64,000 nt of DNA from JACCXG01 sp963717745 (GTDB lineage Bacteria > Acidobacteriota > Vicinamibacteria > Vicinamibacterales > 2-12-FULL-66-21). The stretch covers positions 1,116,001 to 1,180,000 of the forward strand of contig CAVQXJ010000013.1 in assembly GCA_963717745.1 (NCBI GenBank), given 5' to 3'. The position numbers and the translations under genes are program-made. Each line of letters begins with the position of its first letter. Within the stretch, counting starts at the first letter, position 1. The notes under the pieces are model-generated. The model was not told where the DNA came from and did no database searches. It saw only the letters and a list, made by a program, of their open reading frames with translations. Below are positions 19,142 through 26,509 of the stretch, piece by piece.

Positions 19142-19689
19142 CCGTCGCTTGTCCACGCCGCCTTCGGCCGACTGGGTCTTGTCCACGCCGCCTTCGGCGG
19201 GTTCGCGGCCTTCGGCCGCTCAACGACGACACGACGACACGACGACACGACGAAACCTTTGTGAGTCACTTCGACGGACTGCATCCGCTGGCGGCGCCGC
19301 GCTTCGCGCGGTGACAGGAGTGAGGGGCGGGGCGGGAGGGTGTCAGGCCGTGAATCGTGAACGGGCGATAAACGGGCTCTCCGCCCGTTCACGATTCACG
19401 GCCTGACACCCTCCCGAGACCCCGGCCCCTCACTCCTGCCAACGTCGGCCGTGGCCGACGTCGCCGCCAGCGGGGGGAGCCGTTGATACAGGGCACCGAC
19501 TGCGCTGGCCAGGGGCACTCACGAAGTTGCCCCTGCGTGCCGACGTGGCCGGTTTGCTTTCTTAACGTCGTTGTCGTCGTGTCGTCGTGTCGTCGTGCCG
19601 CCGGAGGCGGCAGCGCGCCGCAGGCGCCGTGGACACGAGGGCACGTGAGGGGCGGCTGCCGCCCCGAAGAGACTCCCGCGTGCGAGCTT
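19142..19689. repeat. Repeat family G, full copy 1 (CGACGACACG arms), with nested hairpin
   Basis: This gene-free stretch begins with two TTGTCCACGCCGCCTTCGGC words, then the left arm ACGACGACACGACGACACGA (19223-19253). Next comes an inner segment AAACCTTTGTGAGTCACTTC and GGCGGCGCCGCGCTTCGCG, then a nested hairpin (19313-19440), a second inner part (GCCGTTGATA, GCCGACGTGGCC), and the inverted right arm GTCGTCGTGTCGTCGTGTCG (19570-19598). It ends GCGGCTGCCG.CCCGAAGAGA. The same parts occur in the same order at 28978-29352. Confidence 0.82.
19313..19440. repeat. Repeat family D, long hairpin nested in family G
   Basis: Near-perfect palindrome with arms of about 58 bp: CAGGAGTGAGGGGC, GGGAGGGTGTCAGGCCGTGA and ATCGTGAACGGGCG on the left, and their inverse on the right around a 12-base loop. 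The core GTGTCAGG(C/A)(A/C)GTGAATCGTGAA recurs at 54514-54625. The family G copy at 29 kb lacks it, so it looks like an insertion. Confidence 0.82.
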
Positions 19690-19818
19690 CTAGACCGCGA
19701 CGGCTGCCGGCGGCGTCACCCGGCTGCCGTGATCAATCGGCTTGCTGTGCCCGCCGCAGTGCGCGGTTCCAGCGGCCATTCCAACGACGACGGCGAGAGC
19801 GGCGAAGTACTTCAACAT
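19690..19818 (-). CDS. Small secreted peptide, 42 aa, function unknown
   Basis: ATG 19818 is preceded at ideal distance by CAGGAGG. The peptide MLKYFAALAVVVGMAAGTAH followed by CGGHSKPIDHGSRVTPPAAV has a clean signal-peptide layout: one Lys, a hydrophobic core and small residues before a Cys. It may be a short lipoprotein or a secreted peptide; it is too short for family assignment. The gene is divergent from PhoD and its 3' end abuts repeat family G. The strong Shine-Dalgarno is the main reason to call it. Confidence 0.55.
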   Translation of the reverse strand: MLKYFAALAVVVGMAAGTAHCGGHSKPIDHGSRVTPPAAVAV

Positions 19819-19944
19819 GAGAAACCTCCTGCCGCAGACGATAGCGAGGCCGCCCTGAACCCCGGGTGAATGCGCCGTTCAGGCGGGGTTCAGCATGGGC
19901 GTCACAGGATCGCTGTAGCATGCTTCCCACAATTCGGAGGATGC

Positions 19945-21531
19945 ATGTTGAATCCGGCGGGTTTGTACGACCGCGTTCTCGATCGCATGTCGCGGCGCGA
20001 TCTCTTGAAGCTGGCGTCGTTCCTCGGGGTCGGCCTGATCCGGCCGGCTGCGGCGCGGGGCGGACAGGCTCCCATGTATTTCAACGCCTATCCCTTCACG
20101 ATGGGTGTGGCGTCGGGGGATCCGCTGCCTGATGGGGTCGTGCTGTGGACGCGGCTGGCGCCGCGGCCGCTCGAGGGGGGCGGGATGCCGATGGTGCCGG
20201 TGCCCGTGCAATGGGAGCTCGGACGGGACGCCGCGTTCCGCACCATCGCCCAGAAGGGGGAAGCGCTGGCGAGGCCGGAGCTCGGTCATAGCGTCCACGT
20301 CGAGGTGAGCGGCCTCGAGCCCGGTCACGAGTACTGGTATCGGTTCCGCGCCGGCAACGAGGTCAGCCAGATCGGCCGGACCAAGACCGCGCCGGCGGCC
20401 GGGGCGGCGGTGAATCAGCTGCGGTTCGGCGTCTGCGGGTGCAGTCATTTCGAGACCGGTCACTTCACCGGCTACCGGCGGATCGCCCAGGAGCAGTTCG
20501 ACTTCGTCATTCACACCGGGGACTACATCTACGAGTCGCGCGCCGACGGTGGCCGGACCGAAGGGCGCGTCCGCCAGCACCAGGGGGACGAGATCTTCAC
20601 GCTGGTCGACTACCGCAATCGCTATGCGCTGTACAAGTCGGATCCTGATCTGATGGCGGCGCACCGTTCCGCGCCGTTCATCGTCAGTTGGGACGATCAC
20701 GAGGTCGAGAACAACTACGCCGGGGAGCTCGACGAGAACGGCACGCCGTCGCCCCTGTTCCTGCTGCGCCGCGCCGCCGCGTATCAGGCGTACTACGAGC
20801 ACATGCCGCTCAGGATGCCGTCGATCCCGAGCGGGCCCCACATGCGCATCTACCGCCGCCTCGTCTTCGGAAGCCTGATCGATCTGAGCGTGCTCGATAC
20901 GCGGCAGTGGCGCTCCGATCAGGCGTGCAACGACGGCCTGCGGAACTGTCCCGCGTCGCTGGATGCGGCGCGAACCATGCTCGGGGCGGAGCAGGAGAAA
21001 TGGGTGTTCGGCAATCTCGCCGACGCCCGCGCGCGCTGGACGGTGCTGTCGCAGCAGGTCTATTCGTTCGCGCGTGACTTCGTGAAACAGAGCCCGGACG
21101 CGCGGTTCTCGATGGACGTCTGGGACGGCTATCCGGCGGCGCGCCACCGGCTGTACTCCCGGATCAAGGAGACCAAGGCGCCCAACCCGATCGTCCTTTC
21201 CGGCGACGTCCACGTTCACTACGGCGCCGACCTGAAGCTGGACTTCGCGGACCCGAAGGCCGAGGTCATCGGCACCGAGTTCACGAACACGTCGATTTCG
21301 GCCGGCGGCGACGGCGCCGAGGTGTCCGCCAACTGGGAATCACTGCGCGGCGCCAACCCGCACATCCGCTATCACAGCGCCCGCCGCGGCTACATCGCCT
21401 GCACCGCGACGCCCGAGACGATGCGCGCCGATTTCAAGATCATGGACCGCGTCAGCGTGCCGGACCAGCCCACTCGAATCGGAGGATCGCTGGTGGTCGA
21501 AGCGGGGAGGCGGGGGGCGCAGAGCGCGTAA
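19945..21531 (+). CDS. phoD: PhoD-family alkaline phosphatase/phosphodiesterase, Tat-exported
   Basis: A 528-aa secreted phosphatase that frees phosphate from organic esters. The N terminus MSRRDLLKLASFLGVGLI is a Tat-type signal. The PhoD N-terminal domain starts at YPFTMGVASGDPLPDGVVLWTRL. Metal-site motifs follow: CGCSHFETGHFTGYRR, HTGDYIYES, SWDDHEVENNY and the C-terminal LSGDVHVHYGADL. ATG 19945 is chosen for family fit and the upstream CGGAGG; the out-of-frame ATG at 19941 is not used. A PhoP/PhoQ-like two-component pair lies downstream beyond a repeat; no Pho box was searched. Confidence 0.93.
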   Translation: MLNPAGLYDRVLDRMSRRDLLKLASFLGVGLIRPAAARGGQAPMYFNAYPFTMGVASGDPLPDGVVLWTRLAPRPLEGGGMPMVPVPVQWELGRDAAFRTIAQKGEALARPELGHSVHVEVSGLEPGHEYWYRFRAGNEVSQIGRTKTAPAAGAAVNQLRFGVCGCSHFETGHFTGYRRIAQEQFDFVIHTGDYIYESRADGGRTEGRVRQHQGDEIFTLVDYRNRYALYKSDPDLMAAHRSAPFIVSWDDHEVENNYAGELDENGTPSPLFLLRRAAAYQAYYEHMPLRMPSIPSGPHMRIYRRLVFGSLIDLSVLDTRQWRSDQACNDGLRNCPASLDAARTMLGAEQEKWVFGNLADARARWTVLSQQVYSFARDFVKQSPDARFSMDVWDGYPAARHRLYSRIKETKAPNPIVLSGDVHVHYGADLKLDFADPKAEVIGTEFTNTSISAGGDGAEVSANWESLRGANPHIRYHSARRGYIACTATPETMRADFKIMDRVSVPDQPTRIGGSLVVEAGRRGAQSA

Positions 21532-21748
21532 TCAAATCCCAAGATCCAAATCCCAAGCTCCAACCACTCCCAACTTCCAAATCCCAACTGAACGGCCCAA
21601 CGCCCAACTTCAAAAGGAGATTGGAAGTTGGGCGTTGGGGTTTGGAGGCGTTGGGATCGGGGGCGTTGGGATTTGGGAGTTGGACAGTTCGTTGGATCTT
21701 GGGATTTGGGAGTGGTTGGAGCTTGGGATTTGGATCTTGGGATTTGAT
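21532..21748. repeat. Repeat family A, copy 1 (TCCCAAA word array, inverted arms)
   Basis: The left arm starts TCAAATCCCAAGATCCAAAT two bases after the phoD stop; the right arm is the inverse, ending TTGGATCTTGGGATTTGA five bases before the response regulator ATG. Copy-specific variants (GATC before AGCT) appear in both arms in mirror order. The right arm holds many GGG tracts spaced by about four bases. Confidence 0.9.
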
Positions 21749-21752
21749 TTAG

Positions 21753-22415
21753 ATGCGCGTCCTGATCGTCGAAGACGAACCCGCGCTGCGCGACCAGCTG
21801 GCGGCGGCGATGGCCGAGGCCGGCTACGCGGTCGATGCCGCGGCCGATGGCGCCCGGGCCGACTTCCTCGCGCAGACCGGGCACTACGACGCGGTGATCC
21901 TGGATCTCGGGCTGCCCAAGGTCGATGGCCTGACGCTGGTGAAACGCTGGCGTGACGCCGGGTTGACCGTCCCGATTCTGGTGTTGACCGCCCGGGGCGC
22001 CTGGCATGAGAAGGTGCAGGGCATCGACACCGGCGCCGACGACTACGTCGGCAAGCCGTTCCGGATCGAGGAAGTGCTGGCGCGGCTGCGTGCGCTGATC
22101 CGGCGCGCGAGCGGGCAGGCGGCGGGCGATCTCCGGTGCGGCCCGTTGACGCTCGATCCCCGGACCGCAAGGGTCACACTGAACGGCACGGCGGTCCACC
22201 TGACCAGCCACGAGTACCGCGTGCTCGCCTATCTGATGCATCACCGCGGCCGCGTCGTCTCGCAGGCGGAGCTGGTGGAGCACATCTACGCGCAGGACGT
22301 CGATCGCGATTCGAACACCGTTGAAGTCTTCATCGCGCGGCTGCGCCGCAAGCTCGGCGCGTCGACCATCGAGACCGTGCGCGGTCTGGGCTATCGCATC
22401 GAGGGGGCGGCGTGA
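21753..22415 (+). CDS. OmpR-family response regulator (PhoP-like)
   Basis: Response regulator of 220 aa. Receiver: acidic EDE, phospho-acceptor Asp51 (VILDLGLPKVDG), Lys in VGKPFRIEE. DNA-binding winged helix: LTSHEYRVLAYLMHHRGRVV and SNTVEVFIARLRRKL. The ATG lies five bases after a family A repeat, so the usual Shine-Dalgarno position is taken by repeat sequence (TTGGGATTTGATTTAG). The gene overlaps the kinase start by GTGA, so they are co-translated. Confidence 0.95.
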   Translation: MRVLIVEDEPALRDQLAAAMAEAGYAVDAAADGARADFLAQTGHYDAVILDLGLPKVDGLTLVKRWRDAGLTVPILVLTARGAWHEKVQGIDTGADDYVGKPFRIEEVLARLRALIRRASGQAAGDLRCGPLTLDPRTARVTLNGTAVHLTSHEYRVLAYLMHHRGRVVSQAELVEHIYAQDVDRDSNTVEVFIARLRRKLGASTIETVRGLGYRIEGAA

Positions 22416-23410
22416 GGCTCGACTCGCTGCGCTCGCGGCTGTGGCTCGGCGCGGCGCTGTGGACGCTGGGGCTGATGGCCGTCGGGGTTCTCGTCATCGG
22501 CGTGATCCTGCTCAGCGACGCCCGCTACCCCCGCGCATTCCACAGGAGCGCGCACACGCACCGGGTCGCTCTCGTGCTGTTCGCCGCGTTCTGCCTGGTG
22601 GTCGGGCTGTGGCAGGTGCGGCGCGGGCTCAATCCCATCGAGCAGCTGCGGCGGCGCCTCGCCGCGGTGCGCGATGGCCATAGCCGGCGCGTCGACGGGG
22701 TGTATCCGAGCGAGGTCCAGCCGCTGGTCGACGACCTCAACCTGCTGCTCGAACACCGGGAAGCCGCCGTCGCGCGGGCGATCGCGAAGGCCGGCGACCT
22801 CGCGCATGGACTCAAGACGCCGCTCGCCGTCCTGACCCACGAAGCCAGCCGCGCCGCCGCCGCCGGCCACGCCGAGCTCGCCGCGGCCATCGACCATCAG
22901 GTCGATCGCATGCGGCGGCAGACCGAGTACCACCTGGCGCAGGCACGAGCGGCCGCGTCGGGCTCGATCCCCGGAGCGCGCAGCGCGGTGGCGGACGCCG
23001 CCAGCGGGCTGATCCGCACGCTGCTGCGCCTGCACGCCGATCGCGGCCTCACCATCCGCAACGACGTCGGCCCGGCGCACCACGTCCGCTGCCAGCGCGA
23101 GGACGTCGACGAGATGCTCGGCAACCTGCTGGACAACGCGTGCAAATGGGCGCGCACGACCGTGCGGATCTCGTCGACGGCCACCGAGGACACGGTCGAG
23201 ATCGCGGTCGACGACGATGGGGGAGGCCTGGCGCCGGCGCTCCGCACCGCGGTGCTGCAGCGTGGAGTGAGAGCAGACGAGGCCGCGCCTGGCTCTGGAC
23301 TGGGGCTGGCGATCGTGCGCGAGCTCGCGATTCTGTATGGCGGGTCGATCGCGTTGGAACCGTCACCGCTCGGTGGTGTGCGGGCGGTGCTGCGACTGCC
23401 GGCTGCCTGA
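22412..23410 (+). CDS. Sensor histidine kinase (PhoQ-like)
   Basis: A 332-aa kinase with two membrane segments (about 13-34 and 51-69) and only a very short periplasmic loop of about 15 residues, so it may sense the membrane or partner proteins. HAMP-like linker about 70-125. Phospho-acceptor His132 is in GDLAHGLKTPLAVL, the PhoQ/QseC-like form. ATPase boxes: MLGNLLDNACKWA, VDDDGGGLAP and SGLGLAIVREL. GTG 22412 overlaps the response regulator stop. Confidence 0.94.
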   Translation: MRLDSLRSRLWLGAALWTLGLMAVGVLVIGVILLSDARYPRAFHRSAHTHRVALVLFAAFCLVVGLWQVRRGLNPIEQLRRRLAAVRDGHSRRVDGVYPSEVQPLVDDLNLLLEHREAAVARAIAKAGDLAHGLKTPLAVLTHEASRAAAAGHAELAAAIDHQVDRMRRQTEYHLAQARAAASGSIPGARSAVADAASGLIRTLLRLHADRGLTIRNDVGPAHHVRCQREDVDEMLGNLLDNACKWARTTVRISSTATEDTVEIAVDDDGGGLAPALRTAVLQRGVRADEAAPGSGLGLAIVRELAILYGGSIALEPSPLGGVRAVLRLPAA

Positions 23411-23426
23411 TGACTTGGAGGTTCGG

Positions 23427-23495
23427 AGTTATTCGGAGGTACCGGATCTCAAAAACGGAGCAACGGAGCAAACGGAGGCAACGGAGATATCTTGA
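23427..23495 (+). repeat. Repeat family B (CGGAGCAACGGAG), forward copy
   Basis: GAGGTACCGGATCTCAAAAA is followed by CGGAGCAACGGAGCAAACGG and AGGCAACGGAG. An inverted copy lies at 24768-24830, and a third copy at 32216-32325. The two here flank the REP/RAYT region as inverted ends. Confidence 0.78.
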
Positions 23496-23508
23496 CGCTG
23501 GCCGGGAT

Positions 23509-23773
23509 CGCCCGGGTCTGAAGACCCGGGCGCCACATGCGCCGAATCAGTCGAGTGGATAGCCTCGTTCAGCGCGCGTTTCTCGCTGACTGTGGGGCCG
23601 GGGTATTCGACCCGGCTGGATGGCGGAGCAATGAAGCTACGGAGACTTGAAATCTCGGCCTAGATCGGTAGGGTCTGAAGACCGGGCGTCGCATCACCGA
23701 ATGAGTCGATGGATAGCCGCGGTGAGCGCAGCGTTTGTCGCTGCTGTGGGGCCGGGGTCTTGAGACCCCGGCC
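23509..23773. repeat. REP-like palindromes downstream of the RAYT remnant
   Basis: Perfect CCCGGGTCTGAAGACCCGGG within 23509-23532, a decayed GGGGCCGGGGTATTCGACCC near 23591, a decayed copy near 23665-23690, and GGGGTCTTGAGACCCC within 23750-23773. The sequence between them is itself a diverged duplication (GAGTCGATGGATAGCC, CGCTGCTGTGGGGCCGG), giving a period of about 160 bp. Confidence 0.82.
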
Positions 23774-23813
23774 GACATGTCGTGGGCTCTAGAAGAGACC
23801 CGGCCAGCGTTCG

Positions 23814-24416
23814 TCAGGAATCCGCTCGATTCCATCCGAACGCCCACTCGACTAACTCTTCGCGGCTGCACGTAAGCGATCCCGAATGCGGATAGTCACC
23901 TGGCGATGCGACGAGCCCTCCGCGGACCGGATTCTCGAGCACATATCTAATGACCTGACGGGTCGACTCATTCTCTCGCAGGACGTGATCGTGATAGCTG
24001 CTCTGCCATAGCCGGACACCCGTTCAGCTTCTTCCATTCGAATGCTGTTCTCTGCTTGAACAGCCTGACCCACTCCTGAAAGTCGCACCGGTCTTCTCCC
24101 GCCTCGACAGACTGCATGGAGATGATCAGGCATGAGACATGTACGCAAGAACTGCGAAGCATAGATCCTGGGAGGTACGCTGAAGCTCACGCAGCACCAC
24201 CTGGCGACACTCGGCATCGTTCAGAAGGGGACGGCGATTCTCGCAGCAGATCGTCACGAAAATATCGAGCGGTGCCGATGTAGACGCTCGAGTGAAGGCG
24301 TGGAGGATGAGGGCGAACTCATGCTTTTCGAAACGCAACCCGGTACCGGTTTCGATGTAGAGCCAGGTCAGTAGACGCCTGGCTTGATCGCCCGGGTCTG
24401 AAGACCCGGGCGCCAC
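23814..24416 (-). pseudogene. Decayed REP-associated tyrosine transposase (RAYT, Y1/HUH)
   Basis: Reading three frames on the minus strand in turn rebuilds a RAYT: DIFVTICCENRRPLLNDAEC, then the HUH metal motif LMPDHLHAV, then FQEWVRLFKQRTAFEWKKLN, then LWQSSYHDHVLRENE with the candidate nucleophile Tyr, then RYVLENPVRGGLVASPGDYP. The gene ends at 23814. At least three frame changes lie inside a protein of about 180-200 aa, so it is broken as given. RAYTs move or maintain REP palindromes; here REP-like palindromes lie on both sides, the usual layout of a REP/RAYT unit. The N terminus reads through a palindrome, so the true start is uncertain (about 24340-24416). Confidence 0.8.
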
Positions 24417-24660
24417 ATGAGGAATCTGAGTTCAACTGAATGGCGCGGGCGATTGATGAATGACGGCGGTTTCTGACTTCGACTCCGGCCGGATCGCCCG
24501 GGTCTGAAGACCCGGGCGCTACAGGAGGAATCTGAGTCAACTGAATGGCGCGGGCAATTGATGAATGACGGCGGTCTCTGACTTCGACCCCGGCCGGATC
24601 GCCTGGGTCTGAAGACCCGGGTGCCACAGGAGGATCTCGAGTCAACTGGATGGCCCAGAT
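24386..24660. repeat. Tandem array of 105-bp REP-containing units
   Basis: Units begin GATCGCC(C/T)GGGTCTGAAG at 24386, 24492 and 24597: two full units of 106 and 105 bp and a partial third. Each holds the palindrome CCCGGGTCTGAAGACCCGGG (decayed in unit 3), then AATCTGAGT(T)CAACTGAATG, GCGGGCGATTGATGAATGAC and CTGACTTCGAC(T/C)CCGGCCG. It lies at the 5' side of the RAYT remnant. Confidence 0.88.
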
Positions 24661-24684
24661 CGTCGGCGCTTCTCCCCGGTGTGG

Positions 24685-24830
24685 GGCCGGGGTCTTCAGA
24701 CCCCGGCCGAGATCCTTGGAAAGTGCGATCCAATGCGCGGTTGGCGGACCCTGGCAAGATCCAAAACGTTTCAGTCTTCTCCGTTTCCTCCGTTGACTCC
24801 GTTGCTCCGTTTTTGAGATCCGGTGCCTCC
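24685..24830. repeat. REP palindrome and inverted family B copy
   Basis: GGGGTCTTCAGACCCC within 24685-24708 is followed by an inverted family B copy (24768-24830: TCCGTTGACTCCGTTGCTCC, GTTTTTGAGATCCGGTGCCT). The latter is the reverse of the family B sequence at 23427, closing the composite region. It ends about 55 bp before the MATE gene. Confidence 0.8.
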
Positions 24831-24886
24831 GACCCCTCCGGCGGTACAATTACGAAGCTCACGCACGTCCGCAATTCCCAATCCTG

Positions 24887-26321
24887 ATGCACATCGAAGT
24901 TCCACCCGACGCCGCGGGCGTGTCCGCGCCGTTGCCTCGCGGTCTCTGGGCCACCATTCGCGCCGCCGTTCGCGGGGCGCGGATCGACTACACCACCGCC
25001 CCGGTCGGACAGGCCGTGATCATGCTGGCCGTGCCCATGGTCATGGAGATGGCGATGGAGTCGATCTTCGCGGTGGCCGACGTGTTCTGGGTCGCGCACC
25101 TCGGCGCCGACGCGGTGGCCACGGTCGGGCTCACCGAGTCGATGATGACGATCATCTACACCGCCGCGATGGGGCTGTCGATCGGCGCGACCGCACTGGT
25201 CGCGCGACGCACCGGCGAGCACGACCCCGACGGCGCGGCGCGTGCCGCGGGGCAATCGATCCTGCTCGGGCTCGGCATTGCCGCCGCGATCGCCCTGCTC
25301 GCGGCCCCGTTCGCGCCCTCGCTCCTCCGGCTCATGGGCGCGACCGAGGAGGTCGTGCGCACCGGCAGCGGCTTCACCCGGCTGATGCTGGCGGGCAATG
25401 CGACGGTGCTGCTGCTGTTCCTCCAGAACGCCGTGTTCCGCGGCGCCGGCGACGCGGCGATCGCGATGCGGGTCCTGATCCTCGGCAACCTGCTCAACAT
25501 CGTCCTGGGGCCCTGCTTCATCTTCGGCATCGGCCCGTTCCCACGGCTCGGGGTGACCGGCGCGGCGGTGGCGACCAACGTCGGCCGCGGCGCCGCGGTG
25601 CTCTACCAGTTCTGGATGCTGACCCGCGGCACCGGCCGGGTGCAGATCGCGCGGCGTCATCTCCGGTTGGACCTGCCGATGATGCGGTCCGTGCTGACGC
25701 TGTCGGGCTCGGGGACCTTCCAGATCCTGATCGGGTCGGCCAGCTACATCGGGCTGGTGCGCATCCTCTCGACGTTCGGCAGCGCCGCCCTCGCCGGCTA
25801 CACCATCGGCATCCGGGTGATCATCTTCGCGCTGCTGCCGGCCTTCGGCATCAGCAACGCCGCGGCGACGATGGTCGGCCAGAACCTCGGCGCCAGGCGC
25901 CCCGATCGTGCCGAAGCCGCGGTGTGGACGGCGGCGCGCTACAACATGGTGTTTCTCGGCGGCGTCGGCCTGCTGTTCCTGATCGCCGCCCCGCAGATCG
26001 CCGCGTCTCTTCACGGGCGATGCGGAGGTGCAGCAGTTCGCGGTGTCGTGCCTGCGCACCGTCAGCCTGGGGTTCCTGTTCTACGCGGCAGGGATGGTGC
26101 TGACCGCCGCCTTCAACGGCGCCGGCGATACCTGGACGCCGACCCTGATCAACCTGGGCGTGTTCTGGCTGTTCGAGATTCCACTCGCGTGGTGGCTGGC
26201 GACGCAGACCGCGCTCGGACCGCGCGGCGTGTTCTGGGCGCTGACGATCGCCTACTCCGCGCTGGCGGTCGTGAGCGCCGTCTTGTTCCGCCGCGGGAAG
26301 TGGAAGGGGCGGGTGATCTGA
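24887..26321 (+). CDS. MATE-family multidrug efflux transporter, frameshifted
   Basis: Twelve-helix inner-membrane antiporter of about 475 aa that exports cationic compounds with Na+ or H+. Two MatE domains are recognisable: VGQAVIMLAVPMVMEMAMES with VADVFWVAHLGADAVATVGL in the first, and TLSGSGTFQILIGSASYIG, AALAGYTIGIRV and NAAATMVGQNLGARRP in the second. A frame change near 26000-26030 moves the last 100 residues (QQFAVSCLRTVSLGFLFYAA to the C terminus) into another frame. ATG 24887 starts a basic amphipathic leader typical of the family. Confidence 0.9.
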
Positions 26322-26384
26322 GCGCGTGACCCGCGCGCGCGGCGCGCCCCGTTCAGCGCGCGTTCAGCTGGCGGGTGATAGCGT

Positions 26385-26500
26385 CCCGGGTTCGGGGTTC
26401 GAGGCTCGGCGACGATCAGAGGCAACGAGCCGCTCCAATCGATCCACGTGGCCCCTGGTTATCACTGCCCCTTCCGAGCCCCGAGCCCCCCGAGTCTGTG
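26385..26500. repeat. Short inverted repeat upstream of ADOP 3
   Basis: GGGTTCGGGGTTCGAGGCTC (26391-26410) faces CCGAGCCCCGAGCCCCCCGA (26476-26495). The arms are roughly inverse and again made of a repeated G(A/G)GGCTCGGGG-like word. Nothing else is seen in 26322-26509. Confidence 0.5.
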
Positions 26501-26509
26501 GAGTTCCCC

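Noticed and set aside
24386..24660. Tandem repeats as a CRISPR array
   Set aside because: Units are 105 bp, palindromic at one end, and the 'spacers' are nearly identical between units; no cas genes are present.
23427..24830. A complete insertion sequence with target-site duplication
   Set aside because: The family B ends are inverted but imperfect, and I see no matching short direct repeats just outside; RAYT-type enzymes also do not make target duplications.
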